From NCBI RefSeq assembly GCF_002902945.1, contig NZ_CP026102.1, forward strand, positions 1,054,001 through 1,118,000: a stretch of DNA of 64,000 bases. The letters run 5' to 3'. The notes beneath the pieces are model-generated. The model was given only the letters and a program-made list of their open reading frames with translations. It was not told where the DNA came from and searched no databases. This document shows, in pieces, positions 43,972 through 52,030 of this stretch (position 1 is its first letter; every line of letters begins with the position of its first letter). A program made the position numbers and the translations under genes. The DNA comes from Paraburkholderia caribensis. Lineage in GTDB: Bacteria; Pseudomonadota; Gammaproteobacteria; Burkholderiales; Burkholderiaceae.

Positions 43972-44379
43972 CTATTGCTGCTCGAGAAAGCGCTTCAGTT
44001 CAGCGAGATCGCGTCCAACCCACTGCGCGTCCGCGGCGAATTGCGCGTCGCTCATGCCTGCTGTCCGGAACAGCGTAAACAACACTTCGCAGCCTTCGCG
44101 ATTCGCAATCACGCGCATCGGTATATAGATCTCGTCGCCCTGTCCGGTGCTCACATAGTGATCGAGCACGCCATATGGATTGCGCGGCGTGAAGCGCACA
44201 TCGACGGGCTTGCCGTCCGCGCTTTCGAATGTCCATTGGGCGCCTTTGCCGCGCAATGGCTTGCCCAGCCCCGACGCCCACTGCGCGAATGACAGTGGAT
44301 GCTCCATGAACGCGTAGACCTCCCGCCAGTCACGCGCGATCGCCACGCTGATCGTTTTCGATTCGCTGATGCCGGCCAT
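43972..44379 (-). CDS. SRPBCC (START-like) family protein
   Basis: 135-aa small protein of the SRPBCC/polyketide-cyclase type: ISVAIARDWREVYAFMEHPLSFAQWASGL at the N-terminus, central GVLDHYVSTG, and a long C-terminal helix (AADAQWVGRDLAELKRFLEQQ), forming the helix-grip hydrophobic cavity. No catalytic residues are defined. Function is unknown. It is convergent with the DeoR gene, 12 bp apart. Confidence 0.78.
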   Translation of the reverse strand: MAGISESKTISVAIARDWREVYAFMEHPLSFAQWASGLGKPLRGKGAQWTFESADGKPVDVRFTPRNPYGVLDHYVSTGQGDEIYIPMRVIANREGCEVLFTLFRTAGMSDAQFAADAQWVGRDLAELKRFLEQQ

Positions 44380-44808
44380 TGATCTCTCCGTGTTGACTGC
44401 CTCGACGGGTGTGTCTCAAGTTTCACGCGCGTCGTGCCGATATGAGATAGAGCGGTTTTATGACGCGTGGTTTAAAAGACAGTCGATAGGGTAGGGATCT
44501 ACCCGCCAACCACCGAAAATTACCGCGATTAAACATTTTGTATCAGAGTGTTCGCGCGCCGCGTTTTCCGGTGGCTGCACTTTACAATGCGGCTTTGATT
44601 AAGAAGGCTATTCCGACCCCTTTAGCGGAAGATCGCATCAGATGTGACGCGGCTCCCAGCAGGATGACGGAATGGCCCCGGCATGGCGCCGGACGGTTGA
44701 GGCCGCAACGAGGCGGCATGCTGCACGCCTCCGTGGGTGTCTTTCGACATCCGCTGATTGGGCGAGCCGCGCGCCTTCGGTCATTGAACGAATCATGCGG
44801 GAGAGCAT
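44380..44808. other. Divergent gap upstream of the LytM lipoprotein gene
   Basis: 429 bp without a convincing gene. An AT-rich stretch (44440-44610) includes TACAAT-like sequence near 44582-44587 that could be a -10 box, but no matching -35 was found. The ribosome site GGGAGAG precedes the ATG at 44809. Confidence 0.45.
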
Positions 44809-45768
44809 ATGTCGAAGAATGGATTCGACAGGACCTGGGCCAGTTTCGCGAGCTTCACGCTCGCCTTGATGTTGGGCGCCTGCGCGCACGTCGGCGATCA
44901 GGACGCGAACAAGAACGACGCGGTATCGGTCGCGCAGACGGCAGCCGATCCGGCGCCTGCAGCGCCTGCGCCCCAGTTGGTGGCGCAGCCGGTTCCGCCC
45001 GTCGTCTATAAGGTGCGTCGCGGCGATTCGCTGGCGCGCATCGCGCGCAGCCATAACGTGACTGTCAAACAAGTCCTCGCGTGGAATCATCTGAAGCCGT
45101 CGTCTCGCTTGCATATCGGGCAGGCGCTGAAGGTATCGTCGCCGGATGCGGTGAAGATGGTCGCTGCTCCGGCTGCTCCTGTGGGTCCGGCTGCGGCGCA
45201 GGGCGCGACACCGCCCGGCGCAAATAGCGCCGCAGCGGCTTCGAACGGTGCGTCGAGCGCCACGGTGGGCAACGCAGCGGCCGGCAACACGAGCGGCAGT
45301 TCGAGCGCGACGGCATCGGCGCCCGCCGCAGGTGCCCCCGCGCCGAGCGCCGCCGACGCCCGTGAAGTCAACGCCGAACTGGCGCGTCACGCGAAGGGCG
45401 TGGCGCTGATCTGGCCGGCGCAAGGTAATGTGGTCGAAGGCTTTCAGGCTGGCGAGACACGCGGCATCGAAATCGGCGGCAAGCCGGGCGACCCGATCCG
45501 CGCCGCGGCCGACGGCAAGGTCATGTACGCCGGCATGGGGCTCAACGAGTACGGCAGTCTCATCATCGTGCAGCACAACAAGGATTTCCTGACGGCCTAC
45601 GCGCATAACCGCAAGCTGCTCGTGAAGACGGGTGACATCGTGCGCAAGGGTCAGCAGATCGCCGAGATGGGCAGCGAGAACAATTCGCGCGTGTCCGTGC
45701 TGTTCGAACTGCGCCGCGACGGCAAGCCCATCGATCCGATGCCGTTCCTGCCGCATCAACGCGGATAA
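44809..45768 (+). CDS. LysM/LytM lipoprotein, degenerate M23 peptidase (NlpD-like)
   Basis: 319-aa envelope protein. A lipoprotein signal ends in the lipobox LGAC25. A LysM peptidoglycan-binding domain (YKVRRGDSLARIARSHNVTVKQVLAWNHL, residues about 66-108) and an Ala/Ser/Pro-rich linker (125-190) lead to a C-terminal M23 domain (from about 202). The zinc ligands expected in active M23 enzymes are absent: the HxGxD region reads RGIEIGGKPGD and the terminal HxH region reads VLFELRRDG. It is thus probably an activator of cell-wall amidases like NlpD/EnvC, or an inactive scaffold. Usual nlpD lies next to rpoS, so this is likely a paralogue. Confidence 0.88.
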   Translation: MSKNGFDRTWASFASFTLALMLGACAHVGDQDANKNDAVSVAQTAADPAPAAPAPQLVAQPVPPVVYKVRRGDSLARIARSHNVTVKQVLAWNHLKPSSRLHIGQALKVSSPDAVKMVAAPAAPVGPAAAQGATPPGANSAAAASNGASSATVGNAAAGNTSGSSSATASAPAAGAPAPSAADAREVNAELARHAKGVALIWPAQGNVVEGFQAGETRGIEIGGKPGDPIRAAADGKVMYAGMGLNEYGSLIIVQHNKDFLTAYAHNRKLLVKTGDIVRKGQQIAEMGSENNSRVSVLFELRRDGKPIDPMPFLPHQRG

Positions 45769-45781
45769 GGCTCGCGTCGGC

Positions 45782-46615
45782 CTAACCCGCTGACGCTCGG
45801 TCTATCCACCGCAACACAGCGGCGACGATCGCTTCCGGCGCGTCTTCCTGCATCAGATGCCCGGCATTCTGCACCGGCTGAAGACGCGCGTGCGGAATGA
45901 CGCTGGCCAGATGCCGCCCGCGTTCGATGGGAATCCACTGATCCTCTTCGCCCCATAGAATCTGCGTGCGGCAGCGTATCTGCGGATAGCGCGCTTCGAC
46001 CTCATCGGTGTAGCGCTGGTCCATTTGCGCGATCTGTCGATAGAACGCCGGTTGTCCCACGTCGCCTAGCCACGGCATGGCATAGGGCGCAAGCTCTTCG
46101 TCAGTGAGGGTCCTTGTGACCGCGCCGCGCAGGTACGCTTTGACGACGGCTTCATGGATATACGCGGGTACCCCGGCAAAAGCCGCCGCATGTTCGCGCA
46201 CATGCCGCACGAACGGCGAGCCCCATGGCGCGACCGCGACGGGATCGATCAGCGTAAGGCTTTTGTAGTCGCAACCGTCGATCAGGTGCGCGCGCAGTGC
46301 CGTCGCCCCGCCGAAGTCATGTGCGACGACATCGGGCGCAGCGAGTCCCCAGTGTTCGAGCAGTGCAGCAAGCAAGCCGTTCTGCACGCCGAGCGACACA
46401 TCCCCGCCTTCGCGCTTCTCCGATTGCCCATAGCCGAGCAGATCGTACACATGAACCTTGCGGTCATGGGCGAGATGCGGCGCGATCCGGTGCCATACCC
46501 ATGACGAAAACGGCGTGCCGTGTATCAGCACGATGGGCGGACCATCGCCGAAGACCCGATAACGAACGGTTTGATCGCGATACGTGAACTGCTGATCGAG
46601 CGTCCAGTGTGTCAT
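45782..46615 (-). CDS. Alpha/beta hydrolase with aspartate nucleophile
   Basis: 277-aa hydrolase: IVLIHGTPFSSWVWHRIAPHLA gives the oxyanion region, and the nucleophile elbow reads VVAHDFGGATALRAH. The nucleophile is therefore an Asp rather than Ser, as in epoxide hydrolases and haloalkane dehalogenases. A late GHLMQEDAPE supplies the histidine. Substrate is unknown. It is convergent with the LytM lipoprotein gene, 13 bp apart. GGAGTGGAA precedes the start. The gap 46616-46877 holds nothing recognisable. Confidence 0.85.
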   Translation of the reverse strand: MTHWTLDQQFTYRDQTVRYRVFGDGPPIVLIHGTPFSSWVWHRIAPHLAHDRKVHVYDLLGYGQSEKREGGDVSLGVQNGLLAALLEHWGLAAPDVVAHDFGGATALRAHLIDGCDYKSLTLIDPVAVAPWGSPFVRHVREHAAAFAGVPAYIHEAVVKAYLRGAVTRTLTDEELAPYAMPWLGDVGQPAFYRQIAQMDQRYTDEVEARYPQIRCRTQILWGEEDQWIPIERGRHLASVIPHARLQPVQNAGHLMQEDAPEAIVAAVLRWIDRASAG

Positions 46616-46877
46616 GCGTGTTCCACTCCGTTCGATAGTCGTGCGAGCGTGGTTCGTTTTTGAGTCGATAAGAGTACGGGTGTGCTGCGGCGTAGCGTGC
46701 GCTCCCGCAGATTCTCACCCTCGCGAATCTGAACCCTGCCGGAATCATTCTGCCGTGCCCGATTCCGCGTTCCACCGCACTTGAAGCGGACTATGCAAAG
46801 GTGAGGCAATACAGGAGCCTATGCGAGTTTCCGTTTCTCATACGTCGACTCAAATGCGAAACAAACGAGTCGATTAA

Positions 46878-47282
46878 TCAACCCGCTTCAAGCGCTTTCA
46901 ATATGGGTGCGATTTGTCCATGCGCATGCAGTATGTCGGGACTGTTCTGCAAAATTTGCCGATAATGCGGCAGGAAAAGGTTGCCTGGCAAATCTCCCGA
47001 GAAAAGAGCGGCCACAGATTCAACGGCGCCAATACGATCGGCGCTGGTTGCTTCATCATCATCGAGAATCTCGTCGACATTCGCGATCATTACCGACAAC
47101 GGATTGAGCCAGCGGAAGCCCGACCCATTGATCAACACCTGCAGGAACGCGGCCGGCGTGACGGGTCCGAACTCCTTCTCATACAAGGCGCGCTCGTGAT
47201 CGAGTATGGCCTTATGCAGCACGAGTAGCGGCTTGCGAATTTCGCCGAGAAACTGAATGGCGCGCTCGTCGTTGATCTTCAT
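46878..47282 (-). CDS. Hypothetical protein, divergent from the cellulose operon
   Basis: 134-aa protein of unknown function. It begins MKINDERAIQFLGEIRKPLLVLHKAILDHERALYEKEF and ends ILHAHGQIAPILKALEAG. It appears soluble, acidic and largely helical, with no signal peptide, cysteine motif or recognised domain. GGAG at suitable distance and a full-length sensible composition support it as real. It is divergent from bcsD with a 330-bp gap, so it may or may not be related to cellulose synthesis. Confidence 0.65.
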   Translation of the reverse strand: MKINDERAIQFLGEIRKPLLVLHKAILDHERALYEKEFGPVTPAAFLQVLINGSGFRWLNPLSVMIANVDEILDDDEATSADRIGAVESVAALFSGDLPGNLFLPHYRQILQNSPDILHAHGQIAPILKALEAG

Positions 47283-47612
47283 CGTCTAACTCCGGAAGCA
47301 GTAATGCATTGAAAGATACTTAAGCTGACTTGCCTCTAAGGCATGGAAGAAAATGCGTATTTCGAATGAAACATTCAATGAACTGCCCAGAGCCGACGCA
47401 AAAGAGCAAGCGCAAAATAAACGTTTCGTCGTCTGCCTTCCACATCAGAAACCATGCCGGTTGCTTTTTTATAGGCAACTGAACGATGCTATGCTGGCGA
47501 CGCCCATTATGACCATTCGCTGAACATGGCAGTCTGTCTGCGTGACGGTGTCCGCTAGTGGAAGCAGCGTCTTCCCGTCAAATCCTACGCACACGTCATC
47601 AACCTCTCGGAC
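47283..47612. other. Upstream region of the cellulose operon
   Basis: 330 bp with no gene. It is AT-rich around 47300-47480. A possible extended -10 box TGCTATGCT lies at 47487-47495 without a good -35 partner. A transcription start near 47502 would give a leader of about 110 bases before bcsD. Confidence 0.45.
47487..47495 (+). promoter_or_regulatory. Possible extended -10 element of the bcs operon
   Basis: TGCTATGCT fits TG-n-TATnnT. It lies 118 bases before the bcsD start in the only long gap upstream of the operon. No convincing -35 is visible, so support is weak. Confidence 0.25.
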
Positions 47613-48077
47613 ATGCAAGACGAACACACGGCAACCTTGCTCGACTATTACACGCGACATCAGACTTCTGTGCAATGGCGCGGCTTTCTCACCGCACTCG
47701 CCGAAGAGTTCGAGACGCAGATCGACACGTCACAGTTGCGCATGCTGATGTCGCGCATTGGCGCGCGCTTCGCTGCAAAGCGCCCGGCGGGCGAGTGCAC
47801 GACGCTCGACGATCTCGCGGCGTTTCTCAACAGCATATGGTCCGGGCTCGACTGGGGCTTCGTCCGCCTTGCCGAACGCGACGACTATCTGTCCATCGAA
47901 CATTCCTGCGCGCCGCTTGCCGCATTCGGCGAACGGGCCGCGCCGTGGGTTTCCGCATTTCTCGAAGGCGCGTATCAGCACTGGCTGCGCGAACTGGGCG
48001 CGGGCTCGCTGGCACTGCAGGAATATCAAGGCGTCAACGCGCACACATGCGAATTCAGACTGTTGAAAGCGCCCTGA
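47613..48077 (+). CDS. bcsD: Cellulose synthase subunit BcsD
   Basis: 154-aa periplasmic/cytosolic ring-forming protein of the AxCeSD type that helps align glucan chains during export. Family marks are HQTSVQWRGFLTALAEEFETQID, RMLMSRIGARFAA, and SLALQEYQGVNAHTCEFRL at the C-terminus. No signal peptide. It is the first gene of the operon, 104 bp before bcsP. Its presence is typical of cellulose operons that make ordered fibres. Confidence 0.88.
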   Translation: MQDEHTATLLDYYTRHQTSVQWRGFLTALAEEFETQIDTSQLRMLMSRIGARFAAKRPAGECTTLDDLAAFLNSIWSGLDWGFVRLAERDDYLSIEHSCAPLAAFGERAAPWVSAFLEGAYQHWLRELGAGSLALQEYQGVNAHTCEFRLLKAP

Positions 48078-48181
48078 CTAAACTTGAGTCCAACGACGAC
48101 GTTAACCATATAGTGAAACAGTGGGTGGGCAGCTAACGCTGTCGCAGTACAGGGATGCGCAGGACAAGCACAGGAAACATC

Positions 48182-49015
48182 ATGAGCGTTTCAGACGACG
48201 TCGGTAATCTGTTCCGGCGCTTCGGCGGCGACGCCGGGCAATATCAGGAGGTGACGCGGGACGACGACGCGAAGCATGCCGCGCTGCGCTGGCCGTTGCT
48301 GAACGCGCTCGACATCGCGCACACCACGCCCGTGCCGGACGCGGGCCGTCCCGTGTCGCCGGCGGCACGCGTCGAGCCGGCCGCTCAGGCGTCGCCCGCA
48401 ACCGCGGCGCAACCGGCCGCCGCGGCCGCCCGCTCCGAATCCACCGGACCGGCGCGCCCGCCGCTGTTCGCGCGCGGCCATCGCCACGCGTCGATGCCCC
48501 CGCCCGTCGCTCCCGCGCAAATGGGCGCGAACCGCTTCAGCGCGCCGCCCTCCGTCGCCGCTGCCGTGGACCGCGGCAATGCCGCCGCCAACGCGCCAGG
48601 CACGTCGGCTGTGCCCGCTGCTCAGGCGCACGCAGCCGTCCCGCCTGCACCCACCGTCGACGCCGCGCCGTCGACGAAACCGGCGTCGCCCGATGCCGCG
48701 CCACGGCGTGAAGCACAACCCGTCCAGGCCGCCCCTTTTTTCGTGCGCCATCAAACGTTTGCTCGTGCCCCATTTGAAAATCCCCCGCTGGAACCGGCGC
48801 GCGCCAGGCCGCCGGCCACCTCGCAACCGCAGGGCGGTTCGATCCTCTCGGGGCTGTTCGGCGGCACGAATGCATCCCAGCCGGCGACACCCGCCAATGC
48901 GCCGTCGAAAGACCTGTCATCGCTCTTCGCCCGCCTGTCGCATGGATCGGCGGCGCCTGGTCGTTCGTTGCGCGACACCTTCAGAGCGCGCTTCAAGGCG
49001 GATGGTGACGCATGA
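48182..49015 (+). CDS. bcsP: Cellulose biosynthesis protein BcsP (BcsR-like N-terminus)
   Basis: 277-aa protein whose first 45 residues resemble BcsR/YhjR: SDDVGNLFRRFGGDAGQYQEVTR followed by ALRWPLLNAL. The rest (from about 55) is Ala/Pro-rich and predicted to be disordered, ending in a short basic segment LSHGSAAPGRSLRDTFRARF. The ATG at 48182 follows AGGAAA; nine codons of upstream frame are ignored. It overlaps bcsQ by ATGA. BcsR-type proteins act with BcsQ to activate the synthase in the inner membrane complex. Confidence 0.85.
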   Translation: MSVSDDVGNLFRRFGGDAGQYQEVTRDDDAKHAALRWPLLNALDIAHTTPVPDAGRPVSPAARVEPAAQASPATAAQPAAAAARSESTGPARPPLFARGHRHASMPPPVAPAQMGANRFSAPPSVAAAVDRGNAAANAPGTSAVPAAQAHAAVPPAPTVDAAPSTKPASPDAAPRREAQPVQAAPFFVRHQTFARAPFENPPLEPARARPPATSQPQGGSILSGLFGGTNASQPATPANAPSKDLSSLFARLSHGSAAPGRSLRDTFRARFKADGDA

Positions 49016-49800
49016 GAGTCGTTTCGGTTGTTTCGGCTAAAGGCGGTGTCGGCAAGACGACGCTCGCCGCGAATCTCGCCTCGGTGCTGGGCTCGAACGG
49101 ACGCCGTGTGATTGCCGTCGATTTCGATCCGCAAAACGCGCTGCGTCTGCACTTCGGCATTCCCATCGACAATTACGACGGCGTCTCCCGCGCGACGCTC
49201 GCGGGCGCATCGTGGCGCACGGTGATGTTCGACGGCATCGACGGCATTACGGCGCTGCCGCATGGCGCGCTGAACGAAGACGACCGGCGCGTGTTCGAAG
49301 CGCAACTCGACGCCGATCCGTATCTGATCCGCGCATCGCTCGAAGCGCTCGCGCTCGACGCCGACGACATCGTGCTGATCGACACGCCCCCGGGCGCGAC
49401 GGCCTACACGCGCGCCGCGCTGCTGGCTGCGGACTTCGTGCTGAACGTCGTGATCGCCGATGCCGCTTCCTATGCGGCGATTCCGCAGATGGAGCGTCTG
49501 ATCCAGACCTACGCGTTGCCGCGTCAGGACTTCCTCGGCTACGGCTACGTGATCAACCAGGTCGACCAGAGCCGCAGTCTGACGAAAGACGTCGTCAAGG
49601 TGTTGCGCGATGCGCTCGACGACCATCTGTTCCCCGGCGTGATCCATCTCGACCAGGGCGTGAGCGAATCGCTGGCGTACGACACGACCGTGATCCACTA
49701 CGATCCGCACAGCCAGGCGGCCGCCGACCTGCGCGCCTGCGGCGACTGGCTGGGCACGCGCCTGAACGGTCAGGCCCGGCTGCCGAGGAACGCTGCATGA
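49012..49800 (+). CDS. bcsQ: Cellulose biosynthesis ATPase BcsQ (ParA/MinD family)
   Basis: 262-aa SIMIBI ATPase with the deviant Walker A KGGVGKTT at residues 10-17, Walker A' DFDPQNALRLHFG and Walker B VLIDTPPG. BcsQ localises or assembles the synthase and in enterobacteria forms a complex with BcsR. It overlaps both neighbours by ATGA, so bcsP-bcsQ-bcsA are translationally coupled. Confidence 0.93.
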   Translation: MRVVSVVSAKGGVGKTTLAANLASVLGSNGRRVIAVDFDPQNALRLHFGIPIDNYDGVSRATLAGASWRTVMFDGIDGITALPHGALNEDDRRVFEAQLDADPYLIRASLEALALDADDIVLIDTPPGATAYTRAALLAADFVLNVVIADAASYAAIPQMERLIQTYALPRQDFLGYGYVINQVDQSRSLTKDVVKVLRDALDDHLFPGVIHLDQGVSESLAYDTTVIHYDPHSQAAADLRACGDWLGTRLNGQARLPRNAA

Positions 49801-52028
49801 GCACCGCCCCCGAAGACATTCTCGACGCCGCCGACAACGCGGCGCCGCGCCGCTCGCGTTTCGATCGCCTCGCTTCGCATCTGATCGACGGACGCATTCT
49901 GGGCAGCAAGCCCGTCACGATCCTGCTCGTACTGTTCGCGCTGGCGGCGCTGTTCTTCGTGTTCACGGTGCCGCTCGCGTTCGGCGAGCAGCTCACGTTT
50001 GCGATCTGCTGCTTTGTCTGCGCGCTGCTGTTTCGCCGCGCGCAAGGGCACTATGCGACGCTCGTGATGATCATGCTGTCGGTGATCGCGACGGGCCGCT
50101 ACATGTACTGGCGTCTGACGGAGACGACCTACTGGGAACGGCCGCTCGACGCCGTATGGGGTTTGCTGCTGGTGTCGGCGGAAGTGTATGCGGCGCTCGT
50201 GCTGATGCTCGGATACTTCCAGACCGCGTGGCCGCTCAGGCGCAAGCCCATGCCGCTGCCTCTGGACCGCAGCGCCTGGCCGACCGTCGATATTTTCATT
50301 CCCACTTACAACGAGCCGTTGTCGGTGGTGAAGCCGACCGTCTACGCGGCGATCGCGCTCGACTATCCGAAAGACAAGCTGTCCATTCACGTGCTCGACG
50401 ACGGCCGCCGCCCCGAGTTCAAGGCGTTCTGCGAGGAAGTGGGCGTGGCGTGGACGATCCGCTCGCACAACCGCCACGCGAAGGCGGGCAACATCAACGA
50501 GGCGCTGAAGATCACCGACGGCGAATACTTCGCGATCTTCGACTGCGATCACATTCCGACGCGCTCCTTCCTGCAAGTGGGCCTCGGCTGGTTCCTGCGC
50601 GACAGGAAGCTGTCGATGCTGCAGACGCCGCACCATTTCTTCTCCGCCGATCCGTTCGAAAAAAACCTCGGCACGTTCCGCAAGGTGCCGAACGAAGGCG
50701 AGCTGTTCTACGGTCTCGTGCAGGACGGCAACGACCTGTGGAACGCGACGTTCTTCTGCGGCTCGTGCGCGCTCCTGCGCCGCACGATGGTCGAGGAAAT
50801 CGGCGGCATCGCCGTCGAGACCGTGACGGAGGACGCGCACACGGCGCTCAAGCTGCACCGCAAGGGCTACACGACCGCGTACCTGTCGATCCCGCAGGCC
50901 GCGGGCCTGGCGACGGAAAGCCTGGGCGGCCACATCGGCCAGCGCATCCGCTGGGCGCGCGGCATGACGCAGATTTTCCGCATCGACAATCCGCTCACGG
51001 GGCGCGGCCTGTCGTTCGGCCAGCGGCTGTGCTATCTGAACGCGATGATGCACTTCTTCTACGGCATTCCGCGTCTGGTGTTCCTCACCGCGCCGCTGTC
51101 GTTCCTGTTCTTCAACGCGCACATCATCCAGGCGGCGGCGGGCACGATCGCGATCTTCGCGTTGCCGCACATGTTCCACGCGAACATCACGAACTCGCGG
51201 ATGCAGCAGAAGTTTCGCCATTCGTTCTGGTCCGAAGTCTATGAATCGGTGCTCGCGTCGTACATCACGGCGCCGACGCTGCTCGCGCTGATCAACCCGA
51301 AGCTCGGCAAGTTCAACGTGACGGCGAAGGGCGGGCGCATCGACGAGCAATACTTCGACTGGGGCATCTCACGCCCGTATCTGATTCTGCTGGCGCTGAA
51401 CCTGCTCGGTTTCATCACCGGCTGCGTGCATATCGCGCTCAACGCCAGTTCGCACAGCGAAGTGCAGACGACGGTGCTGAACCTGGCATGGACGGGCTAC
51501 AACATGCTGATCCTCGGCGCGAGCGTCGCGGCGGCGCGCGAGCAGCGCCAGGTGCGCTCGACGCATCGCGTGGCGATGCGCATTCCGGCGTCGCTGCGCT
51601 TCTCGACGGGCCGCACGCTGGTGTGCGAAACCGTCGATTACGCGGAAGGCGGCGTCGCGCTGCAACTGCCTGCCGCGATCCAGGTGCCGTTGCACGAGAG
51701 CGTGGTGGTGTCGCTGTTTCGCGGCCACGAAGAGTTCGTGTTTCCCGCCGACGTCACCTACTCGGTGCCGGGCCGCGTCGGCCTGAAGTTCGCGCCGATG
51801 ACGCGCGAGCAGGAACTCGACTTCGTGCAGAGCACGTTCGCGCGCGCCGACGCCTGGACCGGCTGGGCGGAAGGGCGCGAAGTCGATACGCCGCTCAGGA
51901 GCCTGTCGCATGTGATGCGGGTTGGCGTGGGCGGTATCGGCGGGCTGTTCGAACATCTGTACGCCGACCTGCGCACATGGAGCGGCAGACGCAAGACGGC
52001 AGCAAACGACACGAAGAACGGAAAATAA
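49797..52028 (+). CDS. bcsA: Cellulose synthase catalytic subunit BcsA
   Basis: 743-aa inner-membrane GT2 enzyme that polymerises UDP-glucose into beta-1,4-glucan. Motifs in order are HVLDDGRRP (about 197), FDCDHIP (about 246), TVTEDAHTALKLH (about 341) and QRIRWARGM (about 381), flanked by about eight membrane segments. The C-terminal PilZ domain has R-STH-R and DYAEGG near 585-610, the c-di-GMP-binding pair, so it is activated by c-di-GMP. The ATG overlaps the bcsQ stop. The much longer open frame upstream only overlies bcsQ. Confidence 0.96.
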   Translation: MSTAPEDILDAADNAAPRRSRFDRLASHLIDGRILGSKPVTILLVLFALAALFFVFTVPLAFGEQLTFAICCFVCALLFRRAQGHYATLVMIMLSVIATGRYMYWRLTETTYWERPLDAVWGLLLVSAEVYAALVLMLGYFQTAWPLRRKPMPLPLDRSAWPTVDIFIPTYNEPLSVVKPTVYAAIALDYPKDKLSIHVLDDGRRPEFKAFCEEVGVAWTIRSHNRHAKAGNINEALKITDGEYFAIFDCDHIPTRSFLQVGLGWFLRDRKLSMLQTPHHFFSADPFEKNLGTFRKVPNEGELFYGLVQDGNDLWNATFFCGSCALLRRTMVEEIGGIAVETVTEDAHTALKLHRKGYTTAYLSIPQAAGLATESLGGHIGQRIRWARGMTQIFRIDNPLTGRGLSFGQRLCYLNAMMHFFYGIPRLVFLTAPLSFLFFNAHIIQAAAGTIAIFALPHMFHANITNSRMQQKFRHSFWSEVYESVLASYITAPTLLALINPKLGKFNVTAKGGRIDEQYFDWGISRPYLILLALNLLGFITGCVHIALNASSHSEVQTTVLNLAWTGYNMLILGASVAAAREQRQVRSTHRVAMRIPASLRFSTGRTLVCETVDYAEGGVALQLPAAIQVPLHESVVVSLFRGHEEFVFPADVTYSVPGRVGLKFAPMTREQELDFVQSTFARADAWTGWAEGREVDTPLRSLSHVMRVGVGGIGGLFEHLYADLRTWSGRRKTAANDTKNGK

Positions 52029-52030
52029 GT

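Noticed and set aside
44538..45011. 157-codon frame upstream of and overlapping the LytM lipoprotein gene
   Set aside because: No family features, Arg/Gly-rich composition and overlap with a gene that has a clear lipobox and LysM domain.
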